A DNA stretch of 64,000 nt, from contig JAFDZI010000002.1 of NCBI GenBank assembly GCA_018266955.1, forward strand, positions 95,078 through 159,077, in the 5' to 3' direction. The translations under genes and the position numbers were made by a program. The notes under the pieces were generated by a model. The model was not told where the DNA came from, did no database searches, and worked only from the letters and a program-made list of their open reading frames with translations. Shown piece after piece: positions 7,866 to 14,700 of the stretch; the first letter of the stretch is position 1, and each line of letters begins with the position of its first letter. Source of the stretch: Bacteroidota bacterium. GTDB taxonomy: Bacteria > Bacteroidota > Bacteroidia > Flavobacteriales > Weeksellaceae.

Positions 7866-7963
7866 GGATTGCAATGGAAATCCTTTTTGTGAGGTACGAA
7901 CAAAAAGATTGTAATGGAAAGCCTGACCCTAGCGGATGGAAAAGCATAGGCGAGGGGCACGCC
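7866..7963 (+). repeat. structured intergenic element (copy A)
   Basis: Stems visible are GGATT/AATCC (7866-7870 with 7879-7883), an 8-bp perfect hairpin CTTTTTGT/ACAAAAAG (7883-7890 with 7900-7907), and GGCG/CGCC (7949-7952 with 7960-7963). GATTGCAATGGAAATCC at 7867 recurs as GATTGTAATGGAAAGCC at 7907. The same order of motifs is found on the minus strand at 39935-40046. It may be a structured RNA or a dispersed repeat. The minus-strand 85-codon frame across this region is not a gene. Confidence 0.6.
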
Positions 7964-7997
7964 AAAATAAATCTCGAATACTTTTAACGGAAAATTG

Positions 7998-8005
7998 TAC
8001 CTTTG
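7998..8005 (+). promoter_or_regulatory. -7 box TACCTTTG in front of the riboswitch
   Basis: A perfect TAnnTTTG box lies just before the first base of the riboswitch closing stem (8009), so the transcript would begin at the aptamer. Confidence 0.6.
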
Positions 8006-8008
8006 CAG

Positions 8009-8095
8009 GCGAAAAAGGTGAATTGTGTGCAAATCACGAACTGTCGCGCAACCGTAATTTGAGCATCAATAAGTCGGATCCCTAAAAACTTTCGC
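8009..8095 (+). promoter_or_regulatory. cobalamin-type riboswitch (compact)
   Basis: The B12-aptamer core is recognisable in order: AAGGTGAA at 8015-8022, the hairpin GTG-TGCAAAT-CAC at 8025-8037, the central core CTGTCGCGCAACCGTAAT at 8041-8058, and AAGTCGGATCCC at 8071-8082. A 6-bp closing stem GCGAAA/TTTCGC (8009-8014 with 8090-8095) encloses it. The core matches the CuGUCcCGCAACuGUaA consensus of cobalamin riboswitches. The element is compact, and I see no large peripheral arm. A TACCTTTG promoter precedes it, and a weak 5-bp hairpin with a T-run follows at 8106-8131. The next gene is a thioesterase at 8166, an unusual target. Confidence 0.75.
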
Positions 8096-8105
8096 GAATT
8101 GAAGT

Positions 8106-8135
8106 AGAGTGTTTTCCTAAATTACTCTTTTCATT
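8106..8135 (+). terminator. possible weak attenuator hairpin between riboswitch and thioesterase gene
   Basis: AGAGT (8106-8110) pairs with ACTCT (8124-8128) across a 13-nt loop and is followed by TTTT. Five A/U-rich pairs are weak for a terminator, so this is tentative; control by access to the start region is equally possible. Confidence 0.25.
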
Positions 8136-8165
8136 TCTATGGTATAATTTAATAAAATGTAAGAA

Positions 8166-8552
8166 ATGAATTACGAAAAAATCATCAACGACTCCGAAAC
8201 CCATGTTTTCAAAGTGGTATTTCCTAATACAACCAACCACCACAACACCATGTTTGGAGGGAAAGTGATGGAAATGATGGATGAGGTGGCCTTTATCACA
8301 GCAACTCGCTTTGCTAGAAAATCTTTTGTAACTGTGAGTTGCGACCGAATCGATTTTAAACGACCTATTCCTGCAGATACACTGGTGGAGCTTATTGGGA
8401 GAGTGCGTTATGTGGGCAATTCGAGCCTGAAGGTAACGGTGGAAATTTTTATGGAAGAAATGTATGCCAACACCCGGGACAAGGTGGTTTCTGGAGATTT
8501 TACCTTGGTAGCCATAGGAAAAGACAAAAAACCAGTTCGCATTTTTGAATAA
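8166..8552 (+). CDS. acyl-CoA thioesterase, hotdog fold (YciA-like)
   Basis: The 128 residues form a single hotdog domain: FPNTTNHHNTMFGGKVMEMMDEVAF (N and G residues before the central helix), SCDRIDFKRPIPADTLVELIGRV and a C-terminal KDKKPVRIFE. This is the YciA/BFIT-like family that hydrolyses acyl-CoA in the cytoplasm. It is the first gene after the cobalamin-type riboswitch, 70 bp downstream, with no other start between. Its 3' end converges with pcm across a 9-bp gap. B12 control of a thioesterase would make sense if propionyl- or methylmalonyl-CoA builds up when the B12-dependent mutase is idle; that link is inference. Confidence 0.88.
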   Translation: MNYEKIINDSETHVFKVVFPNTTNHHNTMFGGKVMEMMDEVAFITATRFARKSFVTVSCDRIDFKRPIPADTLVELIGRVRYVGNSSLKVTVEIFMEEMYANTRDKVVSGDFTLVAIGKDKKPVRIFE

Positions 8553-8561
8553 TATTTTGTC

Positions 8562-9215
8562 CTAATGATTGGTATTACCCAACATTGGGACAAATTTGTA
8601 GAGTCCAAATTCTTCTTTTTCAAACTGAGTATCCGAAATTTTGGTGAAACGATACAAAATTTGGTCTTCGGAATTTCCTAAAGGGATTACGATAATACCG
8701 CCTACATTGAGCTGTTTGAGCAATTCTGTAGGCATGGTTTGTGCCCCACAAGTAACCAAAATCTTATCAAATGGAGCGTAGAGTGGCAAACCCTGAAATC
8801 CATCGCCGAAATGGTGAATTCTAGGAGATAAATTCAGTTCTTTCAGTTTTTTTTGTGAAAAATCGAACAACTCTTTTTGTCGTTCTATGGTATAGACTAA
8901 GGCACCCATTTGTACCAAAACGGCAGTCTGGTAGCCACAACCTGTACCTATTTCCAATACTTTTTCACCTGGGAGAAGTTGCAAAAGCTCGGATTGTTCG
9001 GCAACGGTAGAAGGATGAGAAATTGTTTGTCCTGCGGCAATAGGAAATGCTCTGTCTTCGTAAGCAAAATCCTCAAAAATACTCTCCATAAACAAATGTC
9101 GGGGAACAGTATTGATGGCTTGAAGCACAAGTTCGTCCGATATTTTTAAATTATTTTGTAAATAATCTACCAATATTTTTCTTTTTCCTTTGTGTAGATA
9201 GGTGTCGTTTGTCAT
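8562..9215 (-). CDS. pcm: protein-L-isoaspartate O-methyltransferase
   Basis: The 217-residue Rossmann methyltransferase shows the family signature AGQTISHPSTVA at 61-72. The SAM motif I is VLEIGTGCGYQTAVL at 86-100, and DKILVTCGAQTMPTELLKQL precedes GGIIVIPLG. Pcm transfers a methyl group to isoaspartyl residues in damaged proteins and lets them revert to aspartate. Length matches the family. A TAGCTTTG box lies 22 bp before the start. It is convergent with the thioesterase gene. Confidence 0.95.
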   Translation of the reverse strand: MTNDTYLHKGKRKILVDYLQNNLKISDELVLQAINTVPRHLFMESIFEDFAYEDRAFPIAAGQTISHPSTVAEQSELLQLLPGEKVLEIGTGCGYQTAVLVQMGALVYTIERQKELFDFSQKKLKELNLSPRIHHFGDGFQGLPLYAPFDKILVTCGAQTMPTELLKQLNVGGIIVIPLGNSEDQILYRFTKISDTQFEKEEFGLYKFVPMLGNTNH

Positions 9216-9237
9216 AGAAAATTAGGCTGATAGGGTA

Positions 9238-9245
9238 CAAAGCTA
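9238..9245 (-). promoter_or_regulatory. -7 box TAGCTTTG for pcm
   Basis: A perfect TAnnTTTG match on the minus strand lies 22 bp before the pcm ATG. Confidence 0.55.
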
Positions 9246-9348
9246 AATTTTTAAAATTAAAAAAACAATAAGTTTTTCGTGCAACGCAGGCTATTGAAAA
9301 AAAGTACATCTGCAAACAATTAGCATATGATGAGATAGATAAAATAAT

Positions 9349-9356
9349 TATCTTTG
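9349..9356 (+). promoter_or_regulatory. -7 box TATCTTTG for the Gfo/Idh/MocA gene
   Basis: A perfect TAnnTTTG match lies 16 bp before the ATG at 9373. Confidence 0.6.
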
Positions 9357-9372
9357 GGGAAAAATTTTTTAT

Positions 9373-10338
9373 ATGTTAAAGGCAGGTCTCGTAGGAGCAG
9401 GACATTTAGGAAAAATACATTTAAAACTGTTGCAGCAATCCGAAAAATATGAATTGGTAGGATTTCATGATAAAGATGTAGCCAATGGCAAAAAGTTGGA
9501 GGCAGAATTAGGATACCCTTATTACGAAAACTTTGATGACTTACTTGAAAAGATTGATGTTTTGGATATCGTCACCCCTACGCTGTATCATTATAATTAT
9601 GCCATAGCTGCGATTGAAAATCACAAGCATTTTTTTATTGAAAAGCCCATCACTCAGACTTTAGAGCAAGCGGAGGAAATTTTGAGGCTTTGTCAGGAAA
9701 AAGGAATTAAAGCACAAGTAGGCCATGTGGAAAGGTACAATCCAGCATTTATTGCCACCAAAGACTACATCAACAATCCTATGTTTATAGAAATTCACCG
9801 TTTGGCGGAGTTCAACCCGAGAGGTACGGATGTTTCTGTGGTTTTGGATTTAATGATTCACGATTTGGATATTTTGCTTAGCTTGGTGAAATCTAAAGTG
9901 AAACAAATCCATGCCAGTGGGGTATCTGTAGTGTCCAAAACACCAGATATTTGTAATGCGCGAATAGAGTTTGAGAATGGTTGTGTTGCCAATCTTACCA
10001 CCTCTAGAATATCGATGAAAGCAATGCGTAAGTCTAGATTTTTTCAAAAAGACGCTTATATTTCTGTAGATTTTTTAGAAAAGAAGGCAGAAGTCATTCG
10101 TATGAAAGAAGCCCCTGAAATTCCTTCGGATTTTGATATGATCATTGAAAATGCGGAAGGAGAAAAGAGTCAAATTTTGTTTGAATATCCCAACATTCAA
10201 CCCAATAATGCCATTTTGGATGAGTTAAATTCTTTTGCACAAGCCATTGAAGAAAACAAAAAAGTAGAAGTTTCTGTAGAAGATGGTACCGAGGCATTGA
10301 AGGTAGCTTTGGAAATCATGAAGCTCATTCAACAATAA
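9373..10338 (+). CDS. Gfo/Idh/MocA-family NAD(P)-dependent oxidoreductase
   Basis: The 321 residues begin with a Rossmann nucleotide-binding motif (GLVGAGHLGKIHL, 6-18). The family EKPITQTLEQAE motif (about 94-105) follows, then GHVERYNPAF with the usual catalytic-region residues and DLMIHDLDILLSL. Members oxidise or reduce sugars and sugar-nucleotide derivatives with NAD(P). The gene stands alone between pcm and etfBA, so context does not give the substrate. The combination of GHVERYNPAF and MIHDLDI is common in enzymes annotated as UDP-sugar dehydrogenases, but I do not assign one. Confidence 0.9.
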   Translation: MLKAGLVGAGHLGKIHLKLLQQSEKYELVGFHDKDVANGKKLEAELGYPYYENFDDLLEKIDVLDIVTPTLYHYNYAIAAIENHKHFFIEKPITQTLEQAEEILRLCQEKGIKAQVGHVERYNPAFIATKDYINNPMFIEIHRLAEFNPRGTDVSVVLDLMIHDLDILLSLVKSKVKQIHASGVSVVSKTPDICNARIEFENGCVANLTTSRISMKAMRKSRFFQKDAYISVDFLEKKAEVIRMKEAPEIPSDFDMIIENAEGEKSQILFEYPNIQPNNAILDELNSFAQAIEENKKVEVSVEDGTEALKVALEIMKLIQQ

Positions 10339-10457
10339 AATTCACAAAAACAGCATTCAAAATTCTAGGATTTTTATTATTTAATTTCATAAAAACAAAG
10401 GAGTTTTATAATAATTTACCATCGTTTTTCTTATAATGCTAAGAATAACAAAATTGC

Positions 10458-10481
10458 ATATATTATGCATGCATAATATAT
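10458..10481. promoter_or_regulatory. 24-bp perfect palindrome upstream of etfB (operator candidate)
   Basis: All 24 bases are self-complementary about the centre at 10469/10470 (core TATGCATGCATA). The palindrome ends 9 bp before a near-consensus -7 box TATCTTTA at 10491-10498, placing it over the -15 to -45 region of the etfBA promoter. Confidence 0.5.
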
Positions 10482-10525
10482 TATTTTATTTATCTTTACC
10501 AAAAATTTAAAATAATCAATTTAAA

Positions 10526-11272
10526 ATGAAAATATTAGTTTGTATCAGCAGTGTTCCAGACACTACTTCAAAAATTAATTTTACGGCAGATCATTCTGCA
10601 TTTGATAAAAATGGAATTCAGTTCGTTATTAATCCATTGGATGAGTTTGCACTTACAAAAGCGGTAAAGCTTCAAGAAAGCCAAGGCGCTACAGTTACGG
10701 TTGCCAATGTAGGAGGTGCAGAAACTGAAGCGGTTATTAGAAAAGCTTTGGCTATTGGTGCTAATGATGCTATTCGCATCAACGCTGAACCAAAAGACAG
10801 CTATTCAGTGGCAAAAGAAATTGCTGAAGTTGCCAAAAATGGAGGCTATGATTTGATATTGTGTGGAAAAGAATCTTTGGATTACAATGGTGGTGCAGTT
10901 CCAGGAATGGTGGCACAAATCCTGAACCAATCGTTTGTTAATGGATGTATTGGTTTGGAAATCAGTGGTTCTGAAGCTAAAGCAGTAAGAGAAATTGAAG
11001 GCGGAAAGGAAACTGTTACTGTTCAATTGCCTGCGGTAATCGCTGGACAAAAAGGATTGGTTGAAGAAACGGAACTGATTATTCCAAATATGAGAGGAAT
11101 TATGTCGGCAAGAACAAAGCCATTGCAAGTGGTAGAGCCAAGTGCTGCTGAAGTAAAAGTAGAAGCTGTACGCTTTGAAAGTGTACCGCCAAGAGCTGCA
11201 GTAAAACTGGTTGCTCCAGACAACATAGACGAATTGGTTCGTTTGCTTCATGAAGAGGCGAAAGTAATCTAA
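10526..11272 (+). CDS. etfB: electron transfer flavoprotein subunit beta
   Basis: The 248-residue protein opens MKILVCISSVPDTTSKINF and contains VINPLDEFALTKAVKL, DLILCGKESLDYNGGAVPGM and the late signature VTVQLPAVIAGQKGLVEETELIIPNMRGIMSA. EtfB binds AMP and, with EtfA, carries electrons from acyl-CoA dehydrogenases to the respiratory chain. etfA follows after 35 bp on the same strand, so the two form an operon. A 24-bp palindrome sits at the promoter and suggests repressor control of fatty-acid oxidation genes; the regulator is unknown. Confidence 0.95.
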   Translation: MKILVCISSVPDTTSKINFTADHSAFDKNGIQFVINPLDEFALTKAVKLQESQGATVTVANVGGAETEAVIRKALAIGANDAIRINAEPKDSYSVAKEIAEVAKNGGYDLILCGKESLDYNGGAVPGMVAQILNQSFVNGCIGLEISGSEAKAVREIEGGKETVTVQLPAVIAGQKGLVEETELIIPNMRGIMSARTKPLQVVEPSAAEVKVEAVRFESVPPRAAVKLVAPDNIDELVRLLHEEAKVI

Positions 11273-11307
11273 TCATTTTTTATTACATTAATTAAAAAGA
11301 AACAACA

Positions 11308-12255
11308 ATGGCAATATTTGTTTACGCAGAAAATACTAACGGAAAATATAAAAAAGCAGCCTTAGAAGCTGTATCTTATGCAAAATCCATTGCAGACCAA
11401 TCTGGAGATACGGTAACCGCAATTACCATCAACCCAACAGATTCATCAGATGTTTTGTATCAATATGGTGCATCTAAAGTGATTAAAATTCAAGATGATC
11501 AACTGAAAAATTTTAGTTCTAAAGTTTATGCAGATGTTTTGAACCAAGCTGCCAGTGGTACTATTATCGTACTTCCACACAGCACCTTAGCTTCCTCTGT
11601 TGCACCGGCATTAGCAATTCAAAAAAACTATTCATTAATTACCAATGCAATGGCAAGCCCAGAAAGTCTTTCTCCTTTCCAAGTAAAGAGAAAAGTTTTC
11701 TCTGGAAAAGGTTTTATGATGGCTAAGGCAGATGCCAATGGTGTAGTAGTTACAGTTGCCCAAAATGCTTTTGGAGTAAAAGCCAATGCAGTAGCAGGAT
11801 CTGAAGAGTCATTTACTCCTTCGGTGATGACCAATGACATCCAAGTAATAGCACACGAAGAAGCTTCTGGAAAATTAGATTTAAAAGAAGCGGAGATTGT
11901 AGTTTCTGCTGGTAGAGGACTAAAAGGACCAGAAAATTGGGGAATGATAGAAGAGTTGGCTCAGGTATTGGGTGCAGCAACGGCATGTTCCAAACCAGTT
12001 TCCGATATTGGTTGGAGATCGCACTCCGAGCATGTGGGACAAACAGGAAAAGCCATTGCGCCTAATTTGTATATCGCAGTAGGAATTTCTGGAGCCATCC
12101 AACATTTGGCAGGAGTAAATGCTTCTAAAACCATTGTGGTCATCAACAATGATGCAGAAGCACCATTCTTTAAATCGGCAGATTATGGAATTGTAGGAGA
12201 TGCCTTCCAAATTATTCCTGAATTAACTGCTAAAATTAAAGCTTTGAAAGGATAA
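11308..12255 (+). CDS. etfA: electron transfer flavoprotein subunit alpha
   Basis: The 315-residue partner of EtfB has an N-terminal domain starting MAIFVYAENTNGKYKKAALEA. The FAD-binding C-terminal part shows VSAGRGLKGPENWGMIEELA, CSKPVSDIGWRSHSEHVGQTG and LYIAVGISGAIQHLAGV, and it ends ADYGIVGDAFQIIPEL. It holds the redox-active FAD of the ETF dimer. Length and motif order are normal. A rho-independent terminator begins 20 bp after the stop. Confidence 0.96.
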   Translation: MAIFVYAENTNGKYKKAALEAVSYAKSIADQSGDTVTAITINPTDSSDVLYQYGASKVIKIQDDQLKNFSSKVYADVLNQAASGTIIVLPHSTLASSVAPALAIQKNYSLITNAMASPESLSPFQVKRKVFSGKGFMMAKADANGVVVTVAQNAFGVKANAVAGSEESFTPSVMTNDIQVIAHEEASGKLDLKEAEIVVSAGRGLKGPENWGMIEELAQVLGAATACSKPVSDIGWRSHSEHVGQTGKAIAPNLYIAVGISGAIQHLAGVNASKTIVVINNDAEAPFFKSADYGIVGDAFQIIPELTAKIKALKG

Positions 12256-12275
12256 AAAATCACTTTTATATTACT

Positions 12276-12306
12276 AAAAAAGTTCGGATATTCCGGACTT
12301 TTTTGT
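12276..12306 (+). terminator. rho-independent terminator of etfBA
   Basis: AAAAAAGT(T)CGGA pairs with TCCG(G)ACTTTTTT around a short AT loop, with one wobble pair and a T-run. Confidence 0.8.
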
Positions 12307-12642
12307 TGTTGTAGTTTTCACAAGTAGAATTCATTATCCAATCGCTCATCCTTGTTTTAATTCTCTGAATACAATTATATCATTGTAATCATAATGGAAA
12401 AGGAATTGAATACAATTTGTCTTTTTTCAAACATCTGAATGTTGTGATTTAAAAAAAAACGATTTAACACCCACTGAAAAGTAGCTTCCAAAATAAAGCA
12501 TGAACAAAGGGGGAATTACTAACCAAATTTTAATTGATAAACCTTTCTTACCTTACGAAAATTATTGAAAAACATTCATATAATTTAACTGAAAATATTG
12601 AAGATAATGCATTTTCAAAATAGGAAAATTTAAAAAAAAAGG
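12307..12642. other. 336-bp AT-rich gap without a gene
   Basis: No reading frame with coding character and no strong hairpin is seen between the etfBA terminator and the promoter of the next gene. GAATACAATT occurs twice (near 12366 and 12408), which may be chance. Confidence 0.6.
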
Positions 12643-12650
12643 TATATTTG
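12643..12650 (+). promoter_or_regulatory. -7 box TATATTTG, 4 bp before the ATG
   Basis: The box ends only 4 bp before the start at 12655, so the predicted transcription start falls on or next to the A of ATG and the mRNA would be leaderless. Confidence 0.6.
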
Positions 12651-12654
12651 TTTT

Positions 12655-13278
12655 ATGGAATACAAAAGACTTATCATTCGAGGAATATCTTATAGCCAAA
12701 CACAAACAGGTGCTTATGCTCTCCTATTAGAAGACGAAGAAACCCATGTGAAATTACCTGTTGTCATTGGTAATTTCGAAGCCCAATCCATTTCTTTAGG
12801 TTTAGAAAAAGACTTAGTACCACCCAGACCATTAACCCACGATTTATTTACCAATTTTATGGTGGCTACAGGATTTGAAGTAGTTTCGGTGATGATTTAT
12901 CAAATTATCGATGGGGTATTTTATTCCAATATCAATGTGCGGAATGCCATTTCTGGAGCCGAAATGATTTTAGACGCCCGTACTTCGGATGCTGTGGCTA
13001 TGGCTGTACGATTTGATGCTCCGATCTACACCACTCAAGAAGTTCTTAATGAGGCTGGTATTCTTTTGGAAATCGAAGAAAAATCTTTTGATCAAACGAA
13101 TGAACAATCAGAAATGGAAGATCCTTCTTTGGCATTTTTAAATCAAATTTCTAGATGGGACAATCTCACAATTGAAGAATTAAATAGCCTTTTGGAAGAA
13201 GCTGTGAAAGAAGAAGATTTTGATACGGCCATGGAACTACAAGAAGAGATCAAGAAAAGAAATAAGAAAATAGACTAA
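12655..13278 (+). CDS. bifunctional nuclease (DUF151) family protein with UvrB/C-type tail
   Basis: The first 135 residues of 207 are a DUF151/bifunctional nuclease domain: YALLLEDEETHVKLPVVIGNFEAQSI, RPLTHDLF, DARTSDAVAMAVRFDAPIYTT. The C-terminus carries a UVR-like helical hairpin, LEEAVKEEDFDTAMELQEEIKKR, the module seen in UvrB, UvrC and ClpC. The family is widespread with poorly defined DNase/RNase activity. The nucleoside permease follows after 10 bp, giving a likely two-gene operon. Its -7 box abuts the start codon. Confidence 0.9.
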   Translation: MEYKRLIIRGISYSQTQTGAYALLLEDEETHVKLPVVIGNFEAQSISLGLEKDLVPPRPLTHDLFTNFMVATGFEVVSVMIYQIIDGVFYSNINVRNAISGAEMILDARTSDAVAMAVRFDAPIYTTQEVLNEAGILLEIEEKSFDQTNEQSEMEDPSLAFLNQISRWDNLTIEELNSLLEEAVKEEDFDTAMELQEEIKKRNKKID

Positions 13279-13288
13279 TATATTCTGT

Positions 13289-14668
13289 ATGAATAATAAA
13301 TTTAAACTAACACTACTCAATTTTTTTCAATTTTTTGTTTGGGGTGCTTGGCTCATTACCATGGCCAATTATTGGTTCGGAAACAAGGGATGGGATGGTA
13401 CCCAATTTGGAGCTGTATTTAGCACCATGGGATTTGCCTCTATTTTTATGCCAACACTTACAGGGATCATTGCCGATCGGTGGATAAACGCAGAAAAATT
13501 ATACGGAATTTTACAAATTGCTTATGCTTTGGTTTTGTTTTCCATTCCGCAAGTTGGCGATCCAACATCATTTTTTTGGGTAATGTTTCTTGCCATGTGC
13601 TTCTATATGCCCACCATTGCTTTGAATAATTCTATCTCCTACAATATTCTAAAAAACCATGGGGGTGATGTGGTAAAGGATTTCCCACCCATTCGTGTAT
13701 GGGGAACCATAGGATTTATTGCCGCCATGTGGTTCACCAATCTTTCCGGAAGCAAAGCCAATGAATTTCAGTTTTATATTGCTGGTGTTGCAGCCTTATT
13801 GTTGGGTATTTATTCTTTTACCTTGCCTAAATGCCCACCTCAAAAACAAATTGATAAAAATGCTACATGGGCTCAGATTTTAGGATTAGATGCCTTCCAA
13901 TTGTTTAAAAATTACAAAATAGCATTGTTCTTCATATTCTCCATGTTTTTGGGAGCTGCATTGCAATTGACCAATGCCTATGGTGATGTTTATTTGGACG
14001 AGTTCAAACATTTTCCGAAATATGCAGAATCTTTTGTGGTACGATATTCTACCTTAATTATGTCGATTTCCCAGATTTCAGAAACTTTATTTATCCTGGC
14101 TATTCCTTTTTTCCTAAAGAAATACGGTATTAAAACAGTCATGCTTATTTCTATGTTGGCTTGGGTACTGCGATTTGCTTTTTTTGCCTACGGTTTCCCT
14201 ACAAGTTATGGTTTGGTACTCATCATTTTATCTTGTATTGTTTACGGTATGGCTTTCGATTTCTTTAATATCTCTGGCTCTTTGTTTGTAGAAACCCAAA
14301 CAGATTCCAAAATAAGATCTTCGGCACAAGGGTTATTTATGATGATGACCAATGGTTTTGGTGCCGTTTTGGGGAGTTTAACTTCCGGCTGGATGATCGA
14401 TCGATTCTTTACGCATTCTTATACCAATGCTCAGGATTTAGCTGGTCATTTAGATACGACGGTCGATAATTCTTTATTTCATAGTTTCTTAAGCAATCAG
14501 AAGGTGGAAGTCCTTTCCAATAACCTTCTTTCCAATGCGGTTAAGCTAAGAGATTGGGAACATATTTGGCTTAGTTTTGCACTCTATGCTTTGGTTATCG
14601 CCATCTTGTTTGCCATTTTCTTTAAACACAAACACCAACCTGAGGAAGTGATAAACATACAACATTAA
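13289..14668 (+). CDS. nucleoside permease, NupG/XapB-type MFS transporter
   Basis: This 459-residue protein has twelve hydrophobic segments. It opens with NFFQFFVWGAWLITMANYWFG, followed by TGIIADRWINAEKLYGILQ and FPPIRVWGTIGFIAAMW, which are characteristic of the NHS (nucleoside:H+ symporter) family. The late segment MAFDFFNISGSLFVETQ is also typical. It should import nucleosides through the inner membrane with protons. It is probably co-transcribed with the DUF151 gene and ends at a strong terminator. Confidence 0.9.
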   Translation: MNNKFKLTLLNFFQFFVWGAWLITMANYWFGNKGWDGTQFGAVFSTMGFASIFMPTLTGIIADRWINAEKLYGILQIAYALVLFSIPQVGDPTSFFWVMFLAMCFYMPTIALNNSISYNILKNHGGDVVKDFPPIRVWGTIGFIAAMWFTNLSGSKANEFQFYIAGVAALLLGIYSFTLPKCPPQKQIDKNATWAQILGLDAFQLFKNYKIALFFIFSMFLGAALQLTNAYGDVYLDEFKHFPKYAESFVVRYSTLIMSISQISETLFILAIPFFLKKYGIKTVMLISMLAWVLRFAFFAYGFPTSYGLVLIILSCIVYGMAFDFFNISGSLFVETQTDSKIRSSAQGLFMMMTNGFGAVLGSLTSGWMIDRFFTHSYTNAQDLAGHLDTTVDNSLFHSFLSNQKVEVLSNNLLSNAVKLRDWEHIWLSFALYALVIAILFAIFFKHKHQPEEVINIQH

Positions 14669-14674
14669 TAAAAG

Positions 14675-14700
14675 AAACCGCTCGAAAGAAGCGGTTTTTT
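14675..14700. terminator. rho-independent terminator between nupG-like gene and glycosyltransferase gene
   Basis: AAACCGCT (14675-14682) pairs with AGCGGTTT (14690-14697) and is followed by a T-run. The convergent gene ends at 14700, so the hairpin can serve both strands. Confidence 0.85.

Noticed and set aside
7775..8032. 85-codon minus-strand reading frame
   Set aside because: It runs antisense through the structured element and the riboswitch promoter and has no recognisable domain.
10805..11251. 148-codon minus-strand frame inside etfB
   Set aside because: It is a shadow of etfB, with serine/phenylalanine-rich composition and no family match.
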